Positions 9,146 through 19,689 of a stretch of 25,408 nucleotides of DNA are shown here, piece after piece. The stretch covers positions 1 through 25,408 of the forward strand of contig JALKBU010000768.1 in assembly GCA_023091735.1 (NCBI GenBank). Reading direction: 5' to 3'. The position numbers and the translations under genes are program-made. The DNA is from Trichomonas tenax. Its lineage: Eukaryota > Parabasalia > Trichomonadida > Trichomonadidae. Numbering within the stretch: position 1 is the stretch's first letter; every line of letters begins with the position of its first letter. The notes under the pieces are model-generated. The model made no database searches and was not told the origin of the DNA. It saw only the letters and a list, made by a program, of their open reading frames with translations.

Positions 9146-11820
9146 ATGGAGCTTAAAGAGTTCAGCTCGGATAGTGTCATCATGGAATATACTTACGAGC
9201 ACTCAGATTACTTCGATGTCATAGTTCACAAATTACCTTTTGATATCTATCAAATTTCGCGACGTCAACACAGCGAGCGACTTCGATAGTTCAGCAACAG
9301 TTGGTGATATTGTGTATACCTCATCTGGTGACGATTTAAGAAAATACTCAACAGCAAAACTCCGATTTTCTGGAGAAACTCAACCGACATCAACAGTTTA
9401 TTTCTTGGTAGAACATAATATATGTTAGCTGAAATTTCACAAAGAGACATTGGCTCTTTTCCTTGCGGAAGACAATCAGTTAAAATACAAAAAGTTATTG
9501 AAATTCAGGAAGAAATATTCGAAACTGCAATTCCTTCGAAGCTATCTTTATCGAATTTTTTGTCGGTTTGCAGCTCTTAATTCAAGAGGTTTGATTATGA
9601 TGGCCTTGCTCTTTATCTTTTGGATACAGGTACTGTTAGAACTGTTTGCAAATACACAATTAATGAAAGAGTTTCAAAAGATTCGAGTTGTTGAAAGATG
9701 AACATTTGGATAAAAATATAATACATAGAAATGAAGTTACGAGAGTTGATTACAATAATTGCAGATATGGAGTTCGCAAGGTTCATATAGATGGCTCTGT
9801 GTATTTGTTTATGATAGCAATTAGAGCCGAATCAAACATTTTGAGAAACTTGGAATTTTTCTTACATGCGATTATTACAATGCTTATTATTCACAATCAC
9901 ACTCATATTATTAAGAGAGAGTTCAGTGTTGAATATGAATCAGCGAGAAATACGTAGCTGGGAGGTGACTACTACATAGGTGTGTTTGAAACAGTCAATG
10001 GGAAATTAACATGGAAATCAGAATCAAATAAAAAAGCGAGAATCGATTTTACTGAGCAATTCAAGAAAGTTAACCAGTACACGAAAGATTTCAAACCAGG
10101 CGTTTACAAATTCATGCTAAATATGTGGGATAAAGATTACAACAAAGTGATATTTTTAGTCAACACCAATATTAAAAATGATGAAAATATTATGACTTGC
10201 ACGATCAGAGATGCAACAAATCTTTACGCAACAGATATTTACTAGAATGCGAAGTTAACGTCATCATTATTAGGCGCCGTCATGCAAAATCTCACGAGAG
10301 TCAATGGAGGCGATTATAATATTGAAATTCCACAAAAGATGAAAGTTTTCATGGAAGAAAATCAGGTAAATAACTTCTCAGTTTTGACCAAAATCACAGA
10401 GTCGTCCCGCCTTCAATCTTTCTCTCGTGATATGATGCATGTTGCAAAATTGATATTAAGAAATGGAAGATCAATAGCGGCATCAACAATTCCAATACAA
10501 AACGATAACCAAGACTTTTTCTTTTATCCGGATACTCCATTATATAAATTGATGCATGTTGGTGTCCAAATAATGTATGGACCGGCAAATCCAAGAAGAA
10601 GTGTTTCCTTTGATGGCAGCCACATAATTAAAGCACTTGAATCATCAGCATCACAAGATTTGCCGACTTTTATCATGTCCAACAGTTTCGATAATTTCAG
10701 AGACAATTCTTTCGCACCAACAAATCATCCAAAGCTAAAACTCGGTGATGCTTCAAATGATGCGTTACCGCAGTCGTACAGTGGCTTCCAGAATTTGTAT
10801 CCAGAAGCCGAATCTCATCATTTCACACCTGCAAAGCTTCCAAAGTTGCTAAGAAGATTTGCTAAAGATAGAATCGACCTCAAATCACAATCGCAAGACT
10901 CCAATCTTAAGAATGCATCATTTTCATCATCGATATTCAATGTCAGTTATCCGCAAGAAGCATATGAGAAACCATATAAGCTTCCTGAGAAATATAAAGC
11001 TAAATCAGATGATATCAGAGTCTGTTTCATTGATCTTCTTAAAGATTCATTCCATGATATCCGAATTCCTTCAAAAGCAATTCCAAAGATCGAATGGGAG
11101 ATCCCTCAAATCTTAAAAGATGTTCCAAAGTCATTAAAACATATCGAAGCTATTGCTGGACAAATGTATCGCAAAGATATTTTAATATATCTCAATGCGG
11201 TATCAAAATCATTAGTTTTCGGTGTCAGCAATTGCATTGTGAGAATTAATGAAGGAATCTCCATCAAACCATATCTTTTAACAGTAGAGCATATTTCTAT
11301 TGTCTTAACAATCGTTTTCCAGTCACTGGAGATCGAATACATGATTGCAAGTCATTCTAACATTGTCATGATCGCAATGGATGCCATCAATCCAACTGCT
11401 CACATTTTCGTGTGGAGGCATATCCATGCTGAAATAGTTGATGGTCATTACCACACAACCCCTTCAGGCTTTCATCCAGCTTTGTTCAATGATAACTCAT
11501 TCAAGCTCATTTCACTTGAGCAACACCGTTTGCATATTACCACACAGATGGCCGCGGGTATTGTCGGTGCTGATGTCATCGTGAACTTCAAGAATCCTAA
11601 GTGGTACTACATCAAAGGACGCGCAGTAGGAAACGAAGTGCGCGGTATTACATCATCTGTCCCTCCCGGCTTCATTCCAATGTTGTTGAACTCCAAAGAA
11701 AGACAGCAATTTGCTAACGCTCTTTTTGAAGCTTTCAAGACGTTAGAAAAGTCAATTGACTTGGATTTAACACTGTTGAAAGAGGCCTTGACAGATGTTC
11801 ATATATCATCATGTTATTGA
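9146..11820 (+). pseudogene. Large protein of unrecognised family, 5' third broken; possible TerD-like segment
   Basis: ATG at 9146 opens a frame (MELKEFSSDSVIMEYTYEHS) that shifts near 9235 to the next frame (ISIKFRDVNTASDFDSS) and shifts back near 9425 (LAEISQRDIGSFPCG). It meets TAA at 9578-9580 and TGA at 9692-9694, then moves to a third frame. That frame runs to 11820, with TAG at 9955-9957 and 10243-10245. After the last stop there are 512 uninterrupted codons, with ATG at 10282. The pieces read sensibly across each break, so one gene of roughly 890 codons has decayed at its 5' end. In the broken part, FDYDGLALYLLDTGTVRTVC and a later IGVFETVNGKLTWKSES resemble the start and end of TerD-type domains. 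This is a weak, by-eye likeness. The open 3' part has no motif I know. It ends in a hydrophobic/charged helix (KERQQFANALFEAFKTLE). The 3' ORF may still be expressed. Confidence 0.65.
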
Positions 11821-12287
11821 AATTAATTTTTTGTTTTTTTGTAAATGTTGTTTTGTTTTTATTGCTTTAGAAAATTCTTTCCAGATTTAATAACAATTTC
11901 TGAATATTTAGCTTCCAATTCATAAAAATTATTCAAAATCAAAACATTTTAATAAGCTTTAAATGTCACATTATGATACGACTTAATTACTGATAAAATA
12001 ATAGAATTCAATGTCCTACTGATGGGTTCACATTTTTATTTAATGAAATTCAATATTAACATTAACGATCAATATTTACAATTTATTATATATCAGCACA
12101 TTGTTTATATGATAATTCCAACTTTCTTTTGTTTCAAAAACAAAAATTTATAATCGATTTTAAAAATTTATCTTGATATGATTCGATTAAAAAGATTTTG
12201 AGTTAAAAATTCGATTGTAATCATTCTCTATATATTATATCAATAACCAAATGAGAGAGGAACTACTTTCTGTCACATTTCAACTTC
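11821..12287. other. A+T-rich intergenic region
   Basis: Between the large broken gene and the RAD1-like gene. There is no ORF of note. The last part carries TCACATT at 12273, another Inr-like match, before the better-placed elements at 12288-12300. Confidence 0.4.
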
Positions 12288-12300
12288 CCTTTGTCACTTT
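12288..12300 (+). promoter_or_regulatory. Overlapping M5-like (CCTTT) and Inr-like (TCACTTT) elements
   Basis: CCTTT at 12288-12292 and TCACTTT at 12294-12300 lie 6 to 18 bases before ATG 12307. Both are known trichomonad core-promoter types: the Inr TCA(C/T)(T/A), and the alternative initiator M5, CCTTT. Either would give a very short leader. The close pairing is unusual but may be chance. Confidence 0.5.
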
Positions 12301-12306
12301 GACAAA

Positions 12307-13068
12307 ATGCTGTTTTCCTGTTCCACGGATAAACCCAAAGAGATCGTGAAGATGATATCAACTGCTGTGTGGAGGCAGGATGACCAAACTGCAATCTTGG
12401 AAGTTGATGATTTGGGCTTCATATTCGAAGTGACAGATAACTGCTCATCATTGATAAATGTGATCATTCCTGTTGAGTATTTCACATCCTATTGCTTTGT
12501 GGAAGAAAACAAAGTTCGAATGACTATCAACATAACTAAGTTACTACGTTGTATGAGCATTTTTGCGGACTCTGCAATCGAATTAACAATTCGAGCAAAA
12601 GAAAGAACAAAACTAGAAATTGAAGTCTCAGAATCGAATTCCACAACAATATGCACTATAAGAACACTTACAGAACTTCCAAAAATTGTCTATCCTGATG
12701 TTTCAAGTGATTTTGATGCCGTTATTTCAACCGATGCTCTTCATGAATTGTTTAGAATCATAGGAACTCCTAACGAAGTTGTTTTACGCGGATTCACAAT
12801 CAGCAGACTTTTCTCAATTTCCACCCATTGTGGATTTGGTGATACATCTGCTGAAATGAGAAACACTCTTGGAGAGTTTGGAGGTGGAGGAAGAGATGTC
12901 GATTCTTCATTCACATATTCTTCCTTGTTACCTCTCTTAAAGGCTCTTTCCATCCTCAATGGAGGCGACACATCAGTCAAAATATCAACAACAGGAACTC
13001 TTGAAGCATTGATTAAATATTCAGGATCTTCAACATTCAAAGCCAGAATTGAATCAATGGCAAATTAA
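12307..13068 (+). CDS. RAD1: RAD1-like subunit of the 9-1-1 checkpoint clamp
   Basis: A 253-residue protein with the sliding-clamp fold of the Rad1/PCNA superfamily. Residues about 25-85 follow the Rad1 pattern: AILEVDDLGFIFEVTDNCSS, then IIPVEYFTSYCF, then a helix-like MTINITKLLRCMSIFA, close to the Rad1 hallmark RINLTVLLDCLSIFG. The second half keeps ALHELFRIIGTPNEVVLRG, SRLFSISTHCGFGDT and FTYSSLLPLLKALSIL..SVKISTTGTLEALIKY, typical of the second clamp domain. Rad1 pairs with Rad9 and Hus1 in a ring loaded at damaged DNA to activate ATR-type signalling in the nucleus. PCNA is the main alternative, but the central helix and the loop with a Gly-rich insert (FGGGGRD) favour Rad1. It is slightly shorter than animal Rad1 (about 280 residues). 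The stop TAA is followed by A (TAAA), a usual trichomonad 3' signal. Confidence 0.78.
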   Translation: MLFSCSTDKPKEIVKMISTAVWRQDDQTAILEVDDLGFIFEVTDNCSSLINVIIPVEYFTSYCFVEENKVRMTINITKLLRCMSIFADSAIELTIRAKERTKLEIEVSESNSTTICTIRTLTELPKIVYPDVSSDFDAVISTDALHELFRIIGTPNEVVLRGFTISRLFSISTHCGFGDTSAEMRNTLGEFGGGGRDVDSSFTYSSLLPLLKALSILNGGDTSVKISTTGTLEALIKYSGSSTFKARIESMAN

Positions 13069-13733
13069 ATTTCAAAAATCCTCATTTATCATCTTCACAA
13101 TAACTGAAATTTGTTCGCAAAGTGATGTATTATCATTATGACTATTTTTGATGTGATTTTTTCCAAATTTGAATATTCTCTAAAACTTATGTCAGCTTTG
13201 AGAAATATATATCAGCAGATGAATTGCATAATAACCATAATGTGAACAGAGTTCAGTATCAATATATCAAAAATAAGAATGAAATTATTTGTGTGAAACA
13301 AAGTCTGGGAATAATAGAAAATGTTTCACTTCCTGTTTGATATCAATCCACAATATAATGAACTTTTCATAAAAAGAAAACGAAATATCCTCAATTGATT
13401 TTAATGAATTGATGCGTAAGCATCATTATTTAACTTATATTAGTGACATATAAGCGAATGCACATAATATTGGTATGTGATATTGATTATATTTTTTAAT
13501 ATCGAAAAAAAATTCGAGTTAAATGTGTTAATGCAATTTACACTATGTGAATATATTACAATAATGTTGTCCATGATAAAAATAAAGAGAAAAGTGTTAC
13601 TGTTAATAAATTGAAAATATTAACAATTCTTTGCATTTCGCAGTTTTTAGTTGAAAAATAGCCACTGCATATGATGTAGATATTAAAAATGATAAAAATC
13701 ACGGATTGAGGGAAAATCGATTATTATTTTGTA
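13069..13733. other. A+T-rich intergenic region
   Basis: About 660 bases without an ORF, tRNA-like or repeat structure that I can support. The bases just before the next ATG (GATTATTATTTTGTA) hold no convincing Inr. Confidence 0.4.
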
Positions 13734-14792
13734 ATGACATTGAGCATCAATATTACAGACGCAGTCAACATCAAGAAACAGGACCCATTGGCGAAACTTA
13801 ACGCCTCAATATCGGTTTCACTCGAGGGATCGGAAGAAGTCGCGAAAACAAGAACATTAAATAATACGTTAAGCCCACGTTGGTATGACGTCGTCAAAAT
13901 ACAGACGGAAGACCCAACAGACAAAACGCTAACGATCAAACTACTGGATGACGACGAAGTCTTCGCTGAGTGCGAAATCAAGCTCACAGCAGAAATTCTT
14001 GGCTCTCTCCTTCCAAATCAGTACACAATGAATGTCATCAACGAGGACAATCCATGCTCACCGAAAATCAAGCTTTCATTTAAATTCGATGATTCTGAAG
14101 AAGAAGAAGATAAACATCAAAACGCGGTCCAACCAGACGATTTATTCCTTTCTGCCGAAGAGGAAGACGCAAACGCTCGTGAAAACGAAGAAAATCAAAA
14201 AGATGAGGAACATCACGAAGAAGAAGAAAATAATGATGAAATTGGACTCCCAGAGGAAACACCTGAAGAAGAGAACGTCAACAACGAAGAAAAAACAAAC
14301 AACGAACAACAGCAACATGAAGAAGAGGAAAAGCATGAAGAGGAAGAGAAGAAGGAAGAAGAGAAACGTGAAGAGGAGGAGAAACATGAGGAAGAAGAAA
14401 AGAAAGAAGATGCTGAAAAGCCAGAAGAAGAAGAAAAGCATGAAGAGGAAGAGATGCATGAAGAAGAAGAGGAAGAAGCTCCATCTGAAGATAAGAAGTC
14501 TCAGACGGAAGAGAAGAAGTTATTTGCTCCAAAGACAAGGTTAGAGAAGGCATTGAAGAGACTTGAGATGGTCGATAAAGCTCAGAAGGATGATATCATC
14601 AAACCAGAAGAGTTCAAGGAGAATGCGGCAAAGATCGCTCACGAAAGAGTTCAGGCGCTTTTAGCTTCTATCAAAGGAAAGAAGGAAAAGCCGTTCTGGG
14701 AGGATCACCAAGAGAAACTCGACCAATTGTCACAGCAGAGAGATGAACTCGGAATCCAAACACCACCAAGCTCACCAACTGCTCCAAAATAA
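13734..14792 (+). CDS. C2-domain protein with long Glu/Lys-rich repeat region
   Basis: A 352-residue protein. Residues 1-118 are a C2 domain: MTLSINITDAVNI, a first calcium loop containing QDPLAKLN (Asp17), the hallmark TLNNTLSPRW (usual N-T-x-x-P-x-W), then LTIKLLDDDEVFAECEIKL with Asp72-74 in loop 3. It probably binds membranes in response to calcium, though some acidic ligands may be missing. Residues about 120-260 are a low-complexity acidic run with repeated HEEEEK/KHEEEE units, predicted to be an extended charged helix. Residues about 266-352 are a basic helical region (KTRLEKALKRLEMVDKAQKD) and a Ser/Pro-rich end. C2 proteins with low-complexity tails are numerous in trichomonads. The repeats make the opposite strand look falsely open. 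A cytoplasmic, membrane-recruited scaffold is a reasonable inference; the partner is unknown. Confidence 0.8.
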   Translation: MTLSINITDAVNIKKQDPLAKLNASISVSLEGSEEVAKTRTLNNTLSPRWYDVVKIQTEDPTDKTLTIKLLDDDEVFAECEIKLTAEILGSLLPNQYTMNVINEDNPCSPKIKLSFKFDDSEEEEDKHQNAVQPDDLFLSAEEEDANARENEENQKDEEHHEEEENNDEIGLPEETPEEENVNNEEKTNNEQQQHEEEEKHEEEEKKEEEKREEEEKHEEEEKKEDAEKPEEEEKHEEEEMHEEEEEEAPSEDKKSQTEEKKLFAPKTRLEKALKRLEMVDKAQKDDIIKPEEFKENAAKIAHERVQALLASIKGKKEKPFWEDHQEKLDQLSQQRDELGIQTPPSSPTAPK

Positions 14793-15399
14793 CTTTTTTA
14801 TATTTAAATAACTTTGATTTTTCCATATCATCACTAAGTTTAATTTACAACATTGTTAAAAACAAAAATGGTTTGAGTTGAAACATTTCTTAAAAATTTC
14901 ATATTTTTTACTGACTATTTTCATTCAACTTTTAGACATACAAAGTTTTCGTCTTTTTATAAAAATATAGGAATATATAATATCCTTTATCAAGAATGGT
15001 AATATGCATAGAAAATCATCTGGTTATGCTTTGTTTTCAAGATACTTCATCTTTAATTCGACCTTAAAATTTTTGTATTTGTATTTTATATTTTTTATGG
15101 ACTCATTTCTTTCAACTTCTAGACAGATACAGCCATAATAATCGCACCGAAATGAATGTATATAAAATTTGCTTTACTGAGATTACTGGTGTGTGTAAAT
15201 TATATAAACTGGTAAATTGTTGATTTAGAGATATTTCAACTTTAAGTTAAAAAAAATAAATATCTCTTTTCAAGTTTTAGCCTTTAAAAATCTCTTTCGA
15301 CAGAAATTTTAACGACAAAATGATATTATTTGGTATCCAAAATCTATATCTGCGAAAATTTAAATAAAAATAAAACTGAAAATCAACATAAATTAAAAA
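14793..15399. other. A+T-rich intergenic region
   Basis: About 600 bases separating the C2 gene and the next gene on the same strand. No ORF, RNA gene or repeat is seen. The sequence before ATG 15400 (AATCAACATAAATTAAAAA) has only a poor Inr match, TCAAC. Confidence 0.4.
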
Positions 15400-16905
15400 A
15401 TGTCTGATGAAGCACTTAGATTTGTCGTTGACCATCTTTTGAAGCCCATCGGTGTAGAGCTGACGGTTAAAGACATGATGGAAGCTGCTGAAGCGAATGA
15501 CGAAGTCGTAACACAGTTAAAAAACGCATTATATCAATTTTTAGGGTGGATTTTGTTCTCTAACAAAATGGATGCACGGAACTGGCTTAAGAATGCCAAC
15601 ATTAATCAGGCAATAGATGTTTTACGCTTAATTGGCTTCGATCCTTTTTTATTTAATTTAGATGAACAATCACAGCACCTTTTACTTACAATTTGTTGGT
15701 TAATTTGGCGCTGCGATTTATTTAAGACCCAATACGACCCTTTAATTCCAGATTCTGATATTCAATATTTGCCTCCTTATGGAGAATTCCTAACAGATCC
15801 AACGATAATTCCATCACGGCTAGCCAAAAAACCTCCAACAGACCCTGATTCACTCACCAGACGTATAACAAGGCTTTATTCAAAAATATCGAATGAATTA
15901 CGTGAACTGAGTGATCTTGAGATGCAAAGAGAGGCATTCAATTGGCAAATACGTGCAATAGACCAAGAATCATCGCTATATTCGTTAAGTTTGAAAGCAA
16001 ATGTTCCTTTATTAAGCGCACACACTGAAGCACTCAACAGGGCCATTACTAATTCCCCTAAAATAGAGCGCCTGTTCAATATCGAGAAGCAATTTTGGGA
16101 TTGGGTGACTCCATTAGCGAATAGACCAGGATACGATCCAGGAGGCTTCGATGACATGCGTGCGACTCCTATTGACTGGTATCCGCCTCTTGATGGCGCT
16201 CCTTATTCGAAACACAACACGAAAGTTGACGAATTGAGCAAATTTATGAATGAATGCAGAATCAAATTAAATAACTTGAAATTCGCGTTCGGAGAACTTC
16301 CGAAAGACCATCATCTCGGTGGCGGATATTCATATGATATCATCAGAAGAGAAATAGACGAAAAGATGGAACCAATATTGAGATATGAAGCAATGAAACA
16401 AGTCGAAAAAGAAGAAACTGTTGAATCTTTAATCCCGAATATGTCGTTCAAAGATTTCTCTGATACAGCATTGACAAGAATCATCAGTCAGTCTGAAGAT
16501 AAATGCGATGAAATAGCTGCAACATCATGCCAAAAGATTGCTGACTTCGCTGCGAAAGTTTGCGAAGAAATGGGATTGGAAATGCACGGATGGGAATCCG
16601 AAAAATTCACACGAAAGAGAGTTTTAGATGACGACTTTGAAGCCGAAAGACCTGCAGGAAAAGTCTCATTACGTGCACCGAAGCAGAACAAAGCATCAAA
16701 AATCAAGGCATCGCGTCCTTCAATGCTTGGGGATCTTCCGAAACAACATTCAGCTTTGTCATCAGCGAAAGGAAAGAAAACTGAACATGAAAGTCAAGTT
16801 TCTTCCATTCCTAAACCAGCATCGAAGAAATCTGCTGCATCAAAACTTGCTGCACCTGCTAAGAAAGCTCCGGCACGTAAACCAAGAGCAGAATGGAACT
16901 ATTAG
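15400..16905 (+). CDS. Candidate TEDC1-like (tubulin epsilon/delta complex) protein
   Basis: A 501-residue soluble protein. Residues 1-105 are helical and hydrophobic-patterned (ALYQFLGWILFSNKMDARNWL, HLLLTICWLIWRCDLF), resembling the N-terminal fold of TEDC1 (C14orf80). A central helix follows (DSLTRRITRLYSKISNELRELSDLEMQREAFNW begins near residue 150), then the motif IEKQFWDWV at residues 228-236, like the FWxWM motif I associate with TEDC1, and a second helical stretch to about residue 405. The last 80 residues are basic, Lys/Ala/Ser/Pro-rich and end in tandem KKAPARKP-like units, suited to binding tubulin or nucleic acid. TEDC1 with TEDC2 and delta- and epsilon-tubulin maintains triplet microtubules of centrioles and basal bodies, which flagellated trichomonads possess. 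The assignment is by pattern, not search. A generic cytoskeletal protein is the alternative. Confidence 0.5.
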   Translation: MSDEALRFVVDHLLKPIGVELTVKDMMEAAEANDEVVTQLKNALYQFLGWILFSNKMDARNWLKNANINQAIDVLRLIGFDPFLFNLDEQSQHLLLTICWLIWRCDLFKTQYDPLIPDSDIQYLPPYGEFLTDPTIIPSRLAKKPPTDPDSLTRRITRLYSKISNELRELSDLEMQREAFNWQIRAIDQESSLYSLSLKANVPLLSAHTEALNRAITNSPKIERLFNIEKQFWDWVTPLANRPGYDPGGFDDMRATPIDWYPPLDGAPYSKHNTKVDELSKFMNECRIKLNNLKFAFGELPKDHHLGGGYSYDIIRREIDEKMEPILRYEAMKQVEKEETVESLIPNMSFKDFSDTALTRIISQSEDKCDEIAATSCQKIADFAAKVCEEMGLEMHGWESEKFTRKRVLDDDFEAERPAGKVSLRAPKQNKASKIKASRPSMLGDLPKQHSALSSAKGKKTEHESQVSSIPKPASKKSAASKLAAPAKKAPARKPRAEWNY

Positions 16906-16932
16906 AATAAATTGTTAGTAATATATATTTTT

Positions 16933-17640
16933 CTAATCAAAAAGAAGCCATAAAGGAACAATATTTCGATTATCAAAAACATTTTCTTCAGTTTCATATT
17001 CTTCTGTTATATAATTGATCAGAAACTCTGCTTCGCAATTCATTGCTGAAATAGCCTTAAAAATTATTAAAGTATTCGTTGTAATTTTTACTGTTGATGA
17101 AGGAATATAACAATAATCTATATATAGAAATCCAACGGCTTGAAGCAAATATCCAATTCCGTTTTGGCAATTATATCAATAAATGATGTTATTCAAAAAT
17201 ATTTTACCATCAAAAACATAGAAAATTTTATAATGCTTGAGAATTATTAATGGGATTGCAAGAAGAATCATATGAAGTTGCGTGTGTCAAAACTGTTGAA
17301 TAACCATCAAAGTTGAAATTATTTTCGAGTGATGAGAACTTTAGATAATGTGAACATGAAATAGATTGACAAAACATGCCAAGTTTTAGTTATGTTAATT
17401 GAGCTGGTATTTAAATGATCTTAGTTTGTTGTTATCGAACCATTTCCAGTGGAAGAAGTCACACAATTCAAAATTGTGCTTTCTATGTGGGAACAATTAG
17501 CATATTGCGTATTGGAAAACATTCCATCGTATTTAGAATCACAGTGATATTGCGCAATATCTTCTCTGTAAAAACGTTCCAGATTAAGTAAAATAGATGT
17601 CACCACCATATGTCATAGATTTCGCTTTGCTTTAACATTA
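16933..17640 (-). pseudogene. Beta-helix family pseudogene, copy A
   Basis: Fragments on the minus strand line up with copy B at 18439-19340 and with the gene at 1512-2597. In order they are: KSMTYGGDIYFT, stop, SGTFLQRRYCAI (about 17620-17560); CDSKYDGMFSNTQYANCSH and ILNCVTSSTGNGSITT (to 17421); a middle region readable only by switching frames and passing stops; then CQNGIGYLLQAVGFLYIDYCYIP and KAISAMNCEAEF, ending with TGA or TAA near 16933. Several frameshifts and stops show advanced decay. It has no start codon or signal sequence. It lies directly after the TEDC1-like gene in convergent orientation. Confidence 0.75.
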
Positions 17641-18438
17641 ATCCCTGATGTGTGCCAATTCTCTCTAGGGATATAATGGATCTACAGTTGATGGTCTATT
17701 ACTGTATGTAATTGAATAGAGTCAAGTTTGATGTATATGGTCAAAATATCATTTCAATTTTTCATTGTTGTCCCTCACAAAAAAATTCAGTTTCGTTTTT
17801 ATAGAGTTTTTCAAGTTACACAGCACTAATTTTTTATTTTGCTCTATTGAGTCAGATTCAAAATCTTTCGACCTATCTATGCATATGCTTAAATTGATTT
17901 GTACTTTGTTATTGGCCAATATACTCAAACAAGAAACAATTTTGATAACCAAATTTTGCTAAAAAATGACGGATGTCAAAATCATGATATTTGAGTAACT
18001 TTTAATTGAAATAGAAACTTCAAACCATAGCTTTAATGCTTAAACTTGATAGAGTTTATAATGATGCCATAATAATATTTCAACTCATCCTTTATTTTGT
18101 AATAATGTAGTAATAAAATAATAGATTACTGGCATTTTAACATCATCAGTAAATAATGTATTTTTATTGAAATCAACAAAATATAAAAGCTAGATTTCTT
18201 CAATTCCTAATCATAAATTGAAAAAAAACTGTTATACATTTGTATGCAGCAGTTGTTAATAAATCTCTGTCATGCAAAAGAAGTGCAAAAATGAAACTAT
18301 TAGAATATAAAAAGAGAGTAACAATTTCAATTCGAAGTATGCATATGCCATGAATATTTGTGAAACAATAGATCGATCATTATTATAATTTTCTTCTTAA
18401 GATTTGATATCTTGAGAATTACCATTAGGTATCGATAT
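17641..18438. other. Spacer between the two beta-helix pseudogenes
   Basis: About 800 bases. Short ORFs on both strands near 17749-17962 overlap each other and have random A+T-rich composition. No repeat ends are seen that would mark a mobile element. It may contain unrecognisable remains of the 5' end of copy A. Confidence 0.35.
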
Positions 18439-19340
18439 TCAGGCGTCAATTAGAGATAATTCTGCAACACAATTCATTGTTGAAAATAGTCGTAGAGCAT
18501 TCACAAAGACAGGAACAGAATTTGATATAGATGGAGAGCCAGAAAACTTGAAAGAGGAATGTAACAATATTCTGTAGTTAAGGTCCCTGCAACTTGAATT
18601 AAATACCCTATTCCGTTTTGGCATTTATCAATAAATGAGGTTTTTGTTAAATGTGTAGTACCACTAAATACATAAAAAATTCCGAAATTCGATAATGCTT
18701 GAGAATTGTTTATCAGATTGCAACTATCTACATTAGAAGGTCCTTGTGTCAATATGATTGAATATCCATCAAAGTCATAATTACCTTTAAAAGATGAGAA
18801 CTTGATATTCAATGAAGAATTTGGTACATTTTGACAAAATATGCCAGAGTTGTGATAAGCATAAGTCTTACTAATGTTAACGGAGCTGATATTTATATAA
18901 TCATATTTAGTTGTTATAGACCCTATTCCTTGGTTGGAAGTAGTAACGCAACTTACCATTGTTCCTTCCATATGAGAACAATAAAAATTTTATGTCGATG
19001 AGAACATTCCATCACCATTACTATCACAGTTATAGGCGTAGTATCTTCTCTGATAAATTGTACCAGAATTGCTAAAACATATGCCACCACCAAAATTAGT
19101 AGACTTGCAGGCATCAAATATGCAATTAGAATGTAGAATTGTTGTCGTTGATGTGAAATAAATTGCCGAACTTGTTATACTCTTGAAGCTACAAAGATAA
19201 ACTAAGCATTGATTATTTAAACATGTATCAAATCGGGAACTATGATTCGTATAAATTGATCCTGACATTGTTGTTCCTCTAATGCTCTGCCATAAGTCCT
19301 CTTCGTACGTTCTATGCAGGAACATTGAAGATTTTAACAA
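18439..19340 (-). pseudogene. Beta-helix family pseudogene, copy B
   Basis: A better-preserved paralogue of copy A. From about 19340 the minus strand reads SGSIYTNHSSRFDTCLNNQCLVYLCSF..., CIFDACKSTNFGGGICFSNS and NCDSNGDGMFSST, then an in-frame TAA at 18990-18992. It continues in the same frame with CSHMEGTMVSCVTTSNQGIG..., NFGIFYVFSGTTHLTKTSF, CQNGIGYLIQVAGTLTTEYC. A frameshift near 18580 moves to a second frame (SISNSVPVFVNALRLFSTMN) with a stop at 18439. So one stop and one frameshift break it. Upstream it is open a little further (FISRIFFSVLL, hydrophobic) but has no clear ATG. The MITE lies 350 bases upstream. Confidence 0.78.
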
Positions 19341-19689
19341 TACTGAAAAAAAAATCCTTGAGATAAAATTTCAATATTTTCAAATTCATTTCAATTCATT
19401 CAATCTCCTGCAAAGCTTTGTAATAAATTCATTTTTGATCTACCGCAAATGAAGTCATATCTATGTGTTAATGTTGTTATGTGACAAAATTTAATTTTGA
19501 AGAGTTTTACATGTGAAAAAATTACTCGGGATTTGAAATGCTTTTAGTTTTTAACAATATCTTCAAATCAGCCTTTTGATTTTGTGTGGAGAAATTTTAC
19601 ATTAAAGTATATTCTAAAACTATAGCAAAAGCAGATATTAAAATAAATTTTAAACTCTTTTGGCACACTTCAGAAAAAAATTACGATTA
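19341..19689. other. Upstream flank of copy B
   Basis: No gene. The sequence is A+T-rich with a slightly richer patch at 19400-19460. It separates copy B from the MITE and may contain the former promoter of copy B. Confidence 0.35.

Noticed and set aside
14032..14553. Long ORFs in other frames and on the minus strand, Lys/Arg-rich or Leu/Phe-rich
   Set aside because: They are by-products of the GAA/GAG-rich repeat in the C2-domain gene, which has the clear homology.
17749..17962. Overlapping ORFs of 65 and 67 codons on opposite strands
   Set aside because: A+T-rich composition, no motif, and each excludes the other.
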